Shown piece by piece: positions 43,291 to 54,356 of a DNA stretch of 64,000 nt (positions are counted from its first letter, which is position 1; the number at the start of each line of letters is the position of its first letter). Where the stretch lies: NCBI GenBank assembly GCA_038277395.1, contig CM076196.1:93254385-93318384 (forward strand). The letters run 5' to 3'. This DNA comes from Dryocosmus kuriphilus (Eukaryota > Arthropoda > Insecta > Hymenoptera > Cynipidae). Under the pieces are notes generated by a model that saw only the letters and a list, made by a program, of their open reading frames with translations, made no database searches and was not told the DNA's origin. Both the position numbers and the translations under genes were made by a program.

Positions 43291-44029
43291 TGGCAAGAAA
43301 TTAATTAAAGATTGAATATCCTCTTTTTTATTAATACTATTTTTGTCTAATTTGATGTTAATCATTTCAGAAATAAGTCTCTTTCTGTAATCAAACCCTG
43401 TGTCTAGAATTTTGACATTTTTCCAATCAAGCTCGTGTTTTAAAGTTTCTTGGTGTGAATTCACAAGGTTTTCCATGTTTTTCTTTGTCATATGTTCCTT
43501 CATACGTGTTTTCAGTACTCTTTTTGTTTCACCAGTATAAATAGCTGGGCAATTTTTGCAATTAAATTTATATACAACGTTAATTTTTTCAAATTTATTT
43601 TTATTATCTTTTCCCAAGTTTATCACCGAATTTGAAGTCTCTTTTATTTTTGGAACTGTTGATATGGAGTATTTTTTAAATATAGATGATAAATTGTAAT
43701 AATTGTGTGTGAATGATAATGTAGTATTGCGTATTGTTTGTTTGTTGTTTTTTCCTCTAAAGTTGTTTTATTTAATATTTTATTTAATTTTATTTACAGG
43801 AATTTTGATATTTTGTAGTTTTATCGCCCTGTCAACCAGATTGTGTACAATATTCTTTTTTTGTTGTAATGGATGATTGGGACCGAAGTTCATTATTCGA
43901 TTAGATGATGTAGATTTCTGAAACTAATCTGTCATAATTCTGTTGTTGTTCTTGATCAATATGATATTCAAAAAATTTATTTGATCGTTCTCTTCAATCT
44001 CATGCGTAAATTTTAAGTTTTCATCATAA
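43216..44029 (-). pseudogene. Penelope-like element fragment PLE-2: RT C-terminus and GIY-YIG nuclease
   Basis: At the X2 edge the minus strand reads FNSYDENLKFTHEIEENDQI and NLVDRAIKLQNIKIP (RT thumb region). The frame 43626-43216 then gives a GIY-YIG endonuclease: VVYKFNCKNCPAIYTGETKR with VLKTRMKEH. It reads IYTG instead of YIG, so one signature position differs. Penelope-like elements use this nuclease to start reverse transcription. The RT N-terminal half is not here; its counterpart is PLE-1 at 3762-4481. A stop lies near 43795. Confidence 0.75.
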
Positions 44030-44038
44030 CTGTTGAAA

Positions 44039-45690
44039 CGGTTATAAAGTCCCCTTTCAACAATAACCTAGAAAAGAGAGGCGATAAATTAGAGTCACAG
44101 GCTATAAGTAAGGAAAACACACTGGACTGAATACTACCAAGATAAGCATATCTATATAGGTTATGAGGCCAAGAAGAAAAATCGATAGCAGCGCGCGCAA
44201 CCCAGGACCCGAAAGAAGAGAGAATCGCGCGACCAAGCCGAGCTGGTACCCGACTTCCCTGAATCGCGAAACCAGGAGATCACTCTTCATCGAACTCTTC
44301 ATCGAACCCTTCGCCGAACCTGGCAACCCTCCGGTTGACTTGATACCTCTGCTCTTACCACTGGAGAAGCGTCCCTTTCGACGTCTCGAATACTTCACAA
44401 GTTACAAGTAAGAATGAAGCAAAAAACTATTCCAATCCTTCACATTTTGGTGAGCTCAGTTAAGCTAAGTTTTGGTGGCAATTCTCCCTCGGATTTGCGG
44501 ATCTTGACTCGCAATTCTGTGACATCGAAGTTCACTTTCTACCAGGCACCGTCCTGAAGATCGAGAACGGGCCTCTCTTTCCAACGGAAAATGCGAGTGG
44601 AGATCGGCAACCTCTGAGGAGGAATAGGAGAAAAATTCCAATCTAATGCAGAATTATGATGACTGCGAACCACCTGAGTTTCCAACCAGGCTTATGTCCT
44701 GGAGATCGCGCAGCTGAGGGTCTAAAGGTACACAAATTCTGACAGATATTGGATTCAGATTAATTCCGTGGCGTGAACTCAAATCTGCAAAACCCAAGGC
44801 GAAGTCCAAGCACAGCGTCAGTTTGCAGATGTGAACTTCCGTCTCACCAAGTCAAAACATAGTAGATTCAAATTCCATAAAGTTAAGCCTGGCAGGCAAT
44901 GTGCATTGACTTGAAATCTCCTGTTAGGAAACCTAATTCGAGCTTTGTGCCAGGCACAGCACCTAGCGTGGAAAGAGTGAAAGTTAGGTTAAAGTGAGGA
45001 TAGGATGGGCTGCTTGTCCGCTTAAACAAAAATTCTCTGGATGTCTCTAAAAGAAGTAACAAGCTAACCAAGATTCCAGATCTCGCATGATATCGCATAA
45101 AGGCGTATCATTGATTGAAGTAGAATAGCTCGGGCCGTTATAATCCGTACGCTAACTCATTTTGCGCTATTGGCTCTTCACAATCTAATCTATACTGAAG
45201 TAAATAAATGTCGAAGGTAAAAGTATGAGTCGCTCCCGTCTAAATTTTATAGTTACGCCTGCCTGCCCTTGTTGACCCCAGGTCCAGAGAGAATTTCATA
45301 TCTAGAGATTTTCTCATCAAGAATTATTTTTCATTTAAGATTCTGCATGCAAAGGAAAGCATCCTTACGTACACGATTCCTGGAGACGAACCCGTCCTCA
45401 TTCCTGGGGTTTCCGTTCTAGTGAAATTCCATGAAAATATAGTAAGGGCTAATTTTAACGTTCTGCCAACAATACATCCACCTTCTCTTATTGGGCTCGA
45501 TCTGTTAAACAGAATGCAGTAAATGCAACTTCAGTAACTTCTCAAAATTCATCAATTTTGAGAGTGCTGACAGTGCAACAAACAAAACCAGAAAGCACCT
45601 TACTCCAATTTGAGAATTCTCTGGATCTGCGACCGGGACGGCTGGCGAAACGCGTCATAATTAAAGATAACATATATAGAATAATGTTAT
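44039..45690 (+). repeat. Repeat X, copy 2 (inverted partner of 4482-5982)
   Basis: Matches X1 in reverse over its whole length, plus about 150 bp not in X1 (about 45250-45425). It joins the PLE-2 RT at CTGTTGAAA (44030-44038, minus strand TTTCAACAG), the same RT position where X1 joins PLE-1 (TTTCAATAG). The plus strand carries a retropepsin-like frame, so X is probably part of an LTR retroelement. The minus-strand frame 44398-44102 is matched in X1 but is likely a shadow. Confidence 0.65.
45261..45525 (+). pseudogene. Retropepsin-like fragment in repeat X2, active site altered
   Basis: In one plus-strand frame: PALVDPRSRENFISRDFLIK, then GDEPVLIPGVSVLVKFHENI and PPSLIGLDLLNRMQ followed by a stop. 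The pattern is that of retroviral-type aspartic proteases (VDTGS..NFIS near the start, IGLDLL at the end), with DTG replaced by DPR. Family inference moderate; catalysis lost. In X1 only the second half is present and it is frameshifted (about 4765-4690, minus strand). Confidence 0.5.
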
Positions 45691-46071
45691 AACTGGTATC
45701 CCTGGTGGGACCCAAGAGTTATTAAAAGCAAAACAGTCGCGAAATATCGGTCACCGCTCGAAAACGAGACAAGAGCAAAACCAAAGTAACAGAAATATGA
45801 ATATGTTATTTGGGGGTCAGGGTCACGTAAACCGCGATAAGCAAAGGTCTCGCAGGTGTCAATCAGTATTATCATACGTAAGAGGAGCCATAAATCAAAA
45901 AAAGATAGCACCGTAGTAGACTCGATAACATTGCTAATCTCACCGCAAGTCGGTCAATAATACAAAAGGAATACAATAGGTCGTTAACTATATATTCCAA
46001 CTTAAATAAAACCAAAACCTGAGATTTATCCATCGGAATAACTTGTATTTTTTTTCATAGACAGCCACCCA

Positions 46072-46074
<3 letters not shown>
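45691..46074. other. Spacer, no gene seen
   Basis: Contains CTGGTATCCCTGGTGGGACC at 45692 and G+C-mixed sequence. The 45687-45911 minus frame has no motif. Confidence 0.35.
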
Positions 46075-46105
<31 letters not shown>

Positions 46106-46301
46106 TATTATTATTATAGTGTAGCTTTGCGAACACGGACGTTCATTGCCTCAGCTACGCAGAACGGCCACGCATCTCTATCCTGTGCATTCTCCATCCA
46201 GTTTAAATAACCATGTCCTAGCTCTTTTAGATCGTCCCTTACGTTTTTCTCCCATCTGTTCCTCGGTCTGCCTAGAAGTCTCTTACTAATCGATTGCCCT
46301 C

Positions 46302-47340
46302 CTAAAACTTGCGCACTGTTCTTTCGTTGCCTATTCTTGCAACATATCCCGCCCGGCTTAATTTGTGCGTTTTCATTACTCTATTAATATTTACTGACCC
46401 GTAGAGAGCATGCAGCTCATCATTATGCAGTTTTGTCCATTCTCCAGTCTCTTCCTCCCTTTTTGGACCGTAGATTTTTCTAAGTACTTTATTTTCGAAT
46501 ACTCTAAACCTGTTACCCTCTCCTTTCGTCAGCGCCCACGTTTCGCACCCGTACATGATGACAGGCATTATTATCGTCTTGTAAATTTTTACTTTTATGT
46601 TTCTAAATAACGATCGCGATTTTAGTAATGTATTTGTTGCATAGTAGCACCCATTGCCAGCGTGCAGCCGCCTTTTGATTTCCGTTCCAATGTTATTGTC
46701 GCTAGTTATAATAGTCCCGAGGTATTTAAACTCATTACCTCTTTCAAGTGTAATATTTCCGGCCATTAGTAGATCCCCCTCTTCATTGATTTGTTCTAAT
46801 CTGTCGGCGATCAAATTTTTTTTTTTCGATTCGGTAACTTCTAAACCTATTTCCTTGGCTTTTGTGATCAAGATTTCTGCATTTTTAGCTAGCGTTTCTT
46901 TATCATCTCCGAGTAAGTCGAGGTCATCCTTATATCCCAGAATTTGTATTATCCCATTGAGGGTGGCACCCGACGGATTCGCTTGTACTTGTCTGACCAC
47001 GTATTCTAAAACCAAGTTGAAAAGGATGCACGAAATCGCATCGGTCTCTTTCAGGCCATCGCGGATCAAACACTCGTCAGATAAACTTCCATTTACGCGT
47101 ATTCTATCCCTACTGCCGCTTAAGCAAACTTCGATAAGTCTAACCAATTTCCTTAGTACACCCAAGAAATCCAGATTCCAGTACATTCGTGTGCGTATAA
47201 TAGAGTCGTAAGTTTTTTTGAAGTCGCTAAACAGCTGATGTATTGCTTCATTAAATTCCCATTCCTTTTCTAACAGTTGTCTAATTGTAAAAATTTGATC
47301 GCTTGTAAACGGGTTTTGGCGGAATCGACACTACTAACCT
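46302..47340 (-). pseudogene. RTE-type RT, motifs A-E and C-terminus
   Basis: The long frame 47186-46302 (294 codons) includes IQILGYKDDLDLLGDDKET (motif C with both Asp; YKDD), FKYLGTIITSDNNIGTEIK, VIMYGCETWALTKGEGNRF and FENKVLRKIYGPKREEETGE. Just upstream, out of frame, FSDFKKTYDSI carries motif A with its Asp. The GxxQGD-type motif B reads RDGLKETDAISCILFN, altered. It is the best preserved LINE frame in the window but lacks a linked N-terminus. Confidence 0.8.
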
Positions 47341-47402
47341 CCAAAGATTTCCCCAGCAAAAAGGGTTAGTCTACTTAAGATTACGTTGGATAGGATCTTA
47401 TA

Positions 47403-48160
47403 TCACGAAGGCACAAGTGAAATTCCCCGATAATTATTACAGTTCGTTTTATCGCCTTTTTTAAAAATGGGTAATATAATAGAGGTATTCCATTCCTTCG
47501 GTATGCGCTCTGTTTTCCAGATTGCTCGTATAAATTTACAAGTTTCCCTTGTGATGCAAGGACCCACATTTTTTATTACTTCTGACGGTAGGTCATCAAT
47601 GCCCGCGGCTTTTTTATTTTTCAACTTCTTAATGGCCATTTCTATTTCTTTATCAGTAGGCTCCTCAATTAGTAGATCAGCAGTGTGGAATTCACCAAGA
47701 TTAACTTCAACTGGGGCTTTGCGTACGTTCAATAGCTTATTGAAATAGTTTTTCCACAAATTTAGTCTCTCTGCCGCATCAGCTACTAGATTGCCATTTT
47801 CTTCCATCATTACTTCCGTTCTACTTTGAAATCTTTCCTTATAAAATTTATTCCCCTGTACATCTTACGCGGGTTACTTTGTTTATTATGCGTGTCTATT
47901 GTTCGTATTTTATTCTTTTCCCACTCCCTTTTCTTGGATCTGTGAAACCTATTTGTACTTTTACTAATCTCGAGATAGTTCTTATGTGTTTGATCGCACT
48001 TATTTTGTAAACTAATTTCTTTGGCCTTTGTTCGCCTTTTAAACCATAGTTTGCACTCTTCGTCGAACCACGGTTTGCTTTTGGTTGTTTTCTTTAAACC
48101 TATAGTAGTTTTTGCGGCTGTCTTTATTGCCTCTTTCATATTGCCCCACAAGGTTTCCCA
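47403..48160 (-). pseudogene. RTE-type LINE, linker and RT N-terminus
   Basis: 48151-47810 (KSKPWFDEECKLWFKRR, KREWEKNKIRTIDTH) and 47810-47403 (AERLNLWKNYFNKLLNVRKA, KLKNKKAAGIDDLPSEVIK, WNTSIILPIFKKGDKTNCN, NYRGISLVPS). These are the standard segments before and at RT motifs 0-2 of APE-type LINEs. Joined by a frameshift at about 47810. Confidence 0.8.
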
Positions 48161-48258
48161 GTCCTCCTCACAATGATCTCTATCGTCTCTCTGTTTTTCC
48201 TGGTATTTTAAACGTATCTATATTGAAACGTACTGCTCGCTCTGGAGAGCTAGTTCTC

Positions 48259-48715
48259 TTATTTAACGCTAGTCTGGATCTTAGTTTCACTATCACCAGA
48301 AAGTGGTCTGAATTTAAATCCGCTCCCCGACCTGTACAAACTTACATAGAGAATGTTTGTATGACATCTTCTGCCAATTAAAATGTGATGTATCTGATTG
48401 TGAGAGATACCATCTGGTTGTGTCCAGGTGGTCTTATGTATATTTTTATGCTTGAAATATGTGCTTTTGACAACGAGGTTCTTTGATGCTGCAAAGTTTA
48501 TTACTCTAGTCCCATTATCATTACTTACGTCACGCGAGCTTTCTGACACTATTGTAGACATATACATCGGTTCCTTTCCAATTTTCGCTTTGCAGTCTCC
48601 AAATACTATTTTTGCGTCAAACTTCGAGAAATTCTCAGAAATATAAGAAGATTTGTAAACGAATCTCTTTTGTTTTGTAGACCGTCGATGCAGAACCAAA
48701 TATACAGGTGTATTC
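48259..48715 (-). pseudogene. APE-type endonuclease, C-terminal half (RTE LINE)
   Basis: KFDAKIVFGDCKAKIGKEPM (normally GDFNAKIG), NDNGTRVINFAASKNLVVKS, THF-like TYFKHKNIHKTTWTQPDG, NQIHHILIGRR (the usual NQIDHILI; catalytic Asp replaced by His) and a frameshift before the SGSDHF-type terminal motif. The N-terminal half lies 8 kb away at 56800-57130. The endonuclease would nick target DNA. Confidence 0.78.
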
Positions 48716-51278
48716 TTTATGGCTTACGGTCTCAGTAAGTCAGTAATTATTCATACTTCTTGTCAAAAGTTTTTTATTATGCGACGGACACGATTGTGCG
48801 TCTCTTTCAAGCATCTGAAGAATAAAATTCAAACAATAAGTGATGACCATATACAATATAAGACAATCCGAATACTATAATTTCGATATAATTTGATAAA
48901 ATAATTTTTAATTCACCTTAACAATTGTTATTTCCAGCGCATTTTCTCAAAATTGTAATTCTGGAGCAATACGTGTCAAATTCGCAGTCAATAAATTCGT
49001 TTAATAAGTCAAGATTTCTAAAAAGTCGATGACACAATGTAAATAAATCATCCTTTAACATGATAATTAAGAAGCCCCATAAAAATTTTAGGGACTTCAA
49101 CCACAATGACTACATTTTTTAAGAAAATTTCCTCGTTTGATAAAAGCTATGATAGAGGACAACGAGAATGACAATTACAATTTTTAAAGTGAGTATACAA
49201 TTATCGACGACATTAGGGCTAGTGACTAAGAAGCCACGTTTGATGATGGAGCGCCAAAGTAAAGGAATTTAAATTCATAAAATATGAAAACATCAAATTT
49301 GTATATAACACTCTGATAGATTTTGTTGACTTTTAAAATTTAATTCTGTAAATTAATAGAAACTCTATGATATTTGTGAATAAAAATGGATTCAATAGTT
49401 TTTCTTTGATAAGTGTTTATTGCCCTAGATAAAATTTTTATATTATTAAATTGTAAGTTCAGAATATTGATTAAAATTCCAACAGTGTTTTGATAATCTG
49501 ATGTTTTGATTTCCAATTGAACAATCCCTCATGTGTTCAGATATCCCAGTTTTTAACCTTCTACCTGTTTCAACGATATAGACTTTATCACAACATTTAC
49601 ATTTTATGAGATATACAACCCCAGATAAATTTTCAATATTGTCAGCATCCTTCTTTTTTGATCAGTATTTATCAACAGTGTTACAATTTTTAAACTAAAC
49701 ATTAATGTTAAATTGTTTTAATGAATATCTTGAAGTTCAGAGAGACCTTGAATATATGGTAAAATAACTTTTAAATTAATTGGATTATAATTTTCACTCA
49801 ACTTTTTATTTTTACTAGAAACATTGTAAACTTCGTGAATTATTTCTCTGAAAACATTAATTATTAAGGAAGGTGGATAGTTATTATTTAATAAAGTAAT
49901 TTTTAAGAGATTCGAATTTTCTTCCCTGAATTTAATATCACTTAATTTAACACACCTGTCAACTAAACCTTTGATCAAGCTGACCTTACTGCAAAAAGAA
50001 CGATTTGAATTGTAATTCAAATATCTCCCAGACTAAGAAGGTTTTTTATAACAATTTGTTATAAAATTGCCATCAGATGTTTTTATAATCTTTAAGTCAA
50101 GGTAATTAATATAGTTTGCTTGTTCGAGCTCATATGTAAATTTTATAGAATTCTGTATATCATGGAAAAAATTTACAAAAGTGTTAACTTTATCGGTAGG
50201 AATAATAGCTAAGATATCGTTTACTTAGCGTTTATATAATATGGGTATGAAATCCAACTTTTCAAAACCCCCTTTTCCGCCTCTTCTAAAACCAAGCTTG
50301 ATATAATTGGAGATAAAGGAGAACCAATTGAGCAATCTGTTAACTGTTTATAATATTAATTATTAAATGAAAAGACCATGTTATTGAAAATTGTTCTAGT
50401 GGCAATCAAAAATTCATTTTTAGTTATTTTTGTTATGTTATGATATAAATTTAATTTTTCCTCTATACAATCCAAAGCCTAAGAATGTTGGAATGTGATG
50501 TTGGTACTTTAATTTTATTGAATAAGTCTTTTAAATCCCAAGTACTTTTAATAAATGCTCCAGTATTACCTGAAACAGGTTTTAAGTCATCTGCGAGATA
50601 TTTGGAAAAATTATAAGTGGGATATCCCTCTGTAGAATCTATTGAACTCCAATTTAAAATAGGTTTACTTACTTTTGGAAGAGCGTAAGCTTCAGAAAAA
50701 CACTGTTATTAGATTTTAATCTATATAAGACGTCTGTTTGTTTATCAATCTTTTGTTTTCCCATTCATCATCTAATATCAATGTCATTAATTTGATTTTG
50801 GAGTGATTTGAAATTAAATTAGTAATAGTTTTCCTAATAGAAAGTTTTTTACCTCCTGGTTAACATTTTTTATGCAATTTTCAATGCTAGCTACCATATT
50901 CTTAATAGGAATTTTGTTTACATTAAAAGGAACACGAAAGTTGCTACCTAAAGCTAAGATTTCTGCTCCCTCATTTGGAATATCTACATTTGATAAATTT
51001 TTAAAACATTTTGTTTATCTACAATCTCTAATATTACATTGTAGAGCTAAATTTCGGTGTTTTAATAGTCCACACTTATTAATGTAATCTTGTCTTTTCG
51101 AATACTTTAATTTAACCAGACTTTGATCTTGAGACTCAAAAAACGTGTTTAACGAACCATCTGGTATAACGCGTTGTAGGCGATATTTTAAATAATTAGA
51201 AAATTGACCTAATTGTTTAATACTATTGACTAAATTCTTATTGTAATAAAATTCAACTGTAATAAAATGTTCCTTAAA
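48715..51278 (-). mobile_element. Penelope-like element PLE-3, left inverted copy (partial)
   Basis: Inverse of most of 53060-56795 (without mariner 2). On the minus strand from 51278: VKSIKQLGQFSNYLKYRLQ, RT segments (KPILNWSSIDS-like; motif C reads stop-VND), then 50020-49718 (FREENSNLLKITLLNNNYPP) and GIY-YIG remnants near 49620-49450. The end (48900-48715) is the terminal repeat found also at 52495-52727 and 56570-56795. It keeps the uninterrupted site where mariner 2 sits in the right copy (about 50868-50905). Confidence 0.8.
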
Positions 51279-51280
51279 TA

Positions 51281-52485
51281 ACAATTGACGGCCAGGATGC
51301 CATAACCGGTCGTGCGCTGGAAACGGGTAAAACTATTGTCCAAGCTAAGAAAAAGGGGATAGAATTTTTTTTTTCGAAAATCCTTTTTTAAAAATTTGCC
51401 AATATAGAGAATTAAAAACTGCATCTTTCTTTCAAAATAGCTTTTTTATTGCATCGCTTGTTTTGTTTTAAAAAAATAAAATGTTACTTTTTTTCGCAGT
51501 TTTTTTAAATTGAAAAATCGTGTTTTTTTAGAATCAACTCGCAATAATGTGGCCAATTCTTGACAAAATTGGAATTTTTCTTTTTCAGTATGTAGGGGAG
51601 TCTTTTCCGCTTCCGGTGATATAGGCGAACATTTCATAAACATTGTAATTGTTTATAATAATTTAATCCGAAGAAATTACCGTGTTTTCCAAAGTTATGC
51701 TGTTAAAATTTTTCGTATAAATTGTAATATGAAAAAATCGTAAAATCAGATACGTGAAGCAGTGTTGGAAGAAGTTTTTCGTCAAGCAATATTTTGTTTG
51801 GTCGAAAATTAAAAAAAATACGACGAGTTGAAGTCGAAAGTGCTCGCCGCTCGAATGTTTCTGTATTATTGATCTGCGTTCTTTTAAAATCAAACAGCGG
51901 AAATAGGTTCGAGCGGCGAGCACTTTTGACTTCAACTCGTCGTATTTTTTTAAAATTTTCGACCAAACAAAATATTGCTTGACGAAAAACTTCTTCCAAC
52001 ACTGCTTCACGTATCTGCTTTTACGATTTTTTCATATTACAATTTATACGAAAAATTTTAACAGCATAACTTTGGAAAACACGGTAATTTCTTCGGATTA
52101 AATTATTATGAACAATTACAATGTTTATGAAATGTTCGCCTACATCACCGGAAGCGGAAAAGACTCCCCTACATACTGAAAAAGAAAAATTCCAATTTTG
52201 TCAAGAATTGGCTACATTATTGCGAGTTGATTCTAAAAAAACTCGATTTTTCAATAAAAAAAAACTGCGAAAAAAAGTAACATTTTATTTTTTTTAAACA
52301 AAACAAACGATGCAATAAAAAAAACCTCTTTTGAAAGAAAGATGTAGTTCTTAATTCTCTATATTGTCAAATTTTTAAAAAAGGATTTTCGAAAAAAAAA
52401 TTTCTATCCCCTTTTTCTTGGCTTGGACAACAGTTTTACCCGTTTCCAGCGCACGCCCGGTTATTGCATCCCGGCCGTCAATTGT
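51281..52485. mobile_element. Long-hairpin (foldback) element, arms about 575 bp, loop 52 bp, TA flanks
   Basis: The left arm 51281-51855 and right arm 51908-52485 are near-perfect inverses (for example GACGGCCAGGATGC / GCATCCCGGCCGTC at the tips; CTCGCCGCTCGAA / TTCGAGCGGCGAG at the loop). TA lies on both sides (51279-51280 and 52486-52487). No transposase. It sits at the junction of the two inverted PLE-3 copies. The transcript would fold into a very long hairpin. Confidence 0.8.
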
Positions 52486-52494
52486 TAACGTAAA

Positions 52495-52727
52495 TTCAAA
52501 ATTATTCTCTCAAATTATATCTAAATTCCATTATTCGGCTTGTTTTATATTGTATGGGTTCACCACTTATTGTTTAAATTTTATTCTTTAGATGCTTGAA
52601 AAAAACACACAATCGTGTCGAAACGTCGCATAACAAAAAAAAGCTTTCAACATGATGTATTAATTGTTGATTTATTCAGACCATAAGACAAAAAAAATAC
52701 ACTTGTATATGTGATTCTACATCGTCG
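52495..52727 (+). repeat. PLE-3 terminal repeat, left
   Basis: Contains TTATTCGGCTTGTTTTATAT, CACTTATTGTTTAAATTTTA, ATGCTTGAAA and ACACAATCGTGTCGAAACGT; nearly the same order as 56570-56795 and inverse to 48900-48715. The motif CACAATCGTGTCGAAACG includes a short palindrome. Confidence 0.8.
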
Positions 52728-52787
52728 GTCTACAAAAAAAAAATAGATTTGTTTACAAATCTTCTTATATCATCTACAAGGTCAGTA
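52728..52787 (+). other. Captured RTE endonuclease fragment beside the PLE-3 terminal repeat
   Basis: About 60 bp (TTCTACATCGTCGGTCTAC, then GTTTACAAATCTTCTTATAT) match the inverse of 48655-48715, the RTE target immediately outside the left end of the complex. The repeat plus flanking target is thus present twice in opposite orientation. Confidence 0.65.
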
Positions 52788-53395
52788 ACGTTCTGTGATG
52801 CCATGGGTTATTTATCACATGTAAATCACTGAAAGGTATGGAGTTGCCACGAGGAAGCAAATTGGAGATTGGATAAATACCAATAAAAGATTAGTTGTCT
52901 TAAGGAACAACGCACTTTTGCAATTAGATGTAGGAATAACTCACTAATTCCAACACATCTACGAAATTGTATGAACAAATTCAACTTGACAAATTTAGAT
53001 AAAAAATTTAATTTAATTTTCAGATAAAATGTTTAAAAGTAGAAATCGAGAATTTAGTCAAAAGTATTAAACAATTATGTCAATTTTCTAATTATTTAAA
53101 ATACAGTCTACAACGTGTTATAACAGATGGTTCGTTAAATATTTTTTTTGAGTCTCAAGATCAAAGTCTGGTTAAATTAAAGTATTCGAAAAGACAAGAT
53201 TGCATTAGTAAGTTTGAACTATTAAAAAACGGAAATTTAGTTCTACTATGTAATATTAGAGATTTTAGATTTACAAAATGTTTTAAAAATTTAACAAATG
53301 TAGATATTGCAAATGAAGCAGCAGAAACCTTAGCTTTAGGTAGCAACTTTGGTGTTCCTTTTAATGTAAACAAAATTCCTGTTAAGAATATGGTA

Positions 53396-54356
53396 CGAGG
53401 CACGTCCAGAAAGTAAGTGTACTCAATTTATGTAGACTTCAAAAAAAATTTATTAACACAAAAACATAGTTGGTTACACTTGCACATATGTAAGTTATTT
53501 TTCGGCATAGTCACCATCCCTCTCGATGCAAGTGGTGAGCCGCAGGATCAATTTTTTGATGCCTGCCTCGAAGAAGTCTCCCGCCAGCTCTTTCGCAAAC
53601 TTCTCCACCTCCCCCTTCACCTCCTCGTCCGTCGAAAACCTGTTTCCACCCACGTGCACCTTCAGGGAAGTGAAGAGATGGAAATCTGAAGCGGCAAGGT
53701 CAGGGGAATACGGGGGGTGGTTCAAAACGTCCTATCAAAAAGAGTCCAGGAGTTGCTTCGTGGCGCTGGCCGTGTGAAGTTTGGCATTGTCGTGCAGCAG
53801 GCAGACTCCCTTCGTCAGCATGCCCCTCCTTTTATTCTGAATCGCCCTTTTCAATTTCTTCAGCGTCTCACAGTATCTTGCCGCGTTGATGGTCTCCCCG
53901 TGAGGCAGATATTCAATCAAAATTATTATGCGATCGTCACGGACTGCAATCTCGATTTTTTCCACAAGTTCTTCAGACACAATTGAAGGTCTTCCGCTCC
54001 TCTGATCGTCATGCACGGAAGTACGGCCATTTTTAAATCCACCACTTGTACACACTCGTATGATTCATAGCTCCATTACCGTAAAGAGTTTTCACCTCAT
54101 TATAAATCTCAACTGGAGCTTTTCCCTTCTCAACGAGGTAGCGAATGCCGGCGCGAATTTCGCACTTGGCGGAAGATACGATCGATATTTTTCGCGAGAA
54201 ATGCTACTGCCTCAAGAGTTATCAACACATTAACCTCGGATTGGTCTCGTTTTGAAGAGGTGGGGTCAGGCTACGCGGCAGTGTTGCCAACATGTCAAAA
54301 AAGTATTCCGTACAGCTGTGAGAGTATCAGTACACTTACTTTCTGGACGTGCCTCG
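53396..54356 (-). mobile_element. mariner-family DNA transposon 2, internally deleted
   Basis: Perfect terminal inverted repeats of at least 29 bp: TACGAGGCACGTCCAGAAAG at 53394 and its inverse ending at 54358 (TA included). TA is duplicated on both sides. The left PLE-3 copy has the unoccupied site, ATATGGTAGCTAGC in the same orientation (inverse at about 50880-50900). At 961 bp it is shorter than the usual 1.3 kb. Confidence 0.92.
53495..54250 (-). pseudogene. mariner transposase (copy 2), central deletion
   Basis: N-terminal remnants read, out of frame, KCEIRAGIRYLVEKGKAP and VYKWW. Then FKNGRTSVHDDQRSGRPSIV and LVEKIEIAVRDDRIIILIEY (54055 on). Right after EYLP the sequence jumps to HGETINAARYCETLKKLKRA, so the stretch with the first catalytic Asp (GDE/DTW block) is gone. 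KGVCLLHDNAKLHTA keeps the second Asp, and NHPPYSPDLAASDFHLFTSL (53725 on) the third. Non-functional, but its TIRs are intact. Confidence 0.85.

Noticed and set aside
51663..52010. ORFs on both strands in the hairpin element
   Set aside because: Mirror-image frames of the two arms; no known domain and no codon preference.
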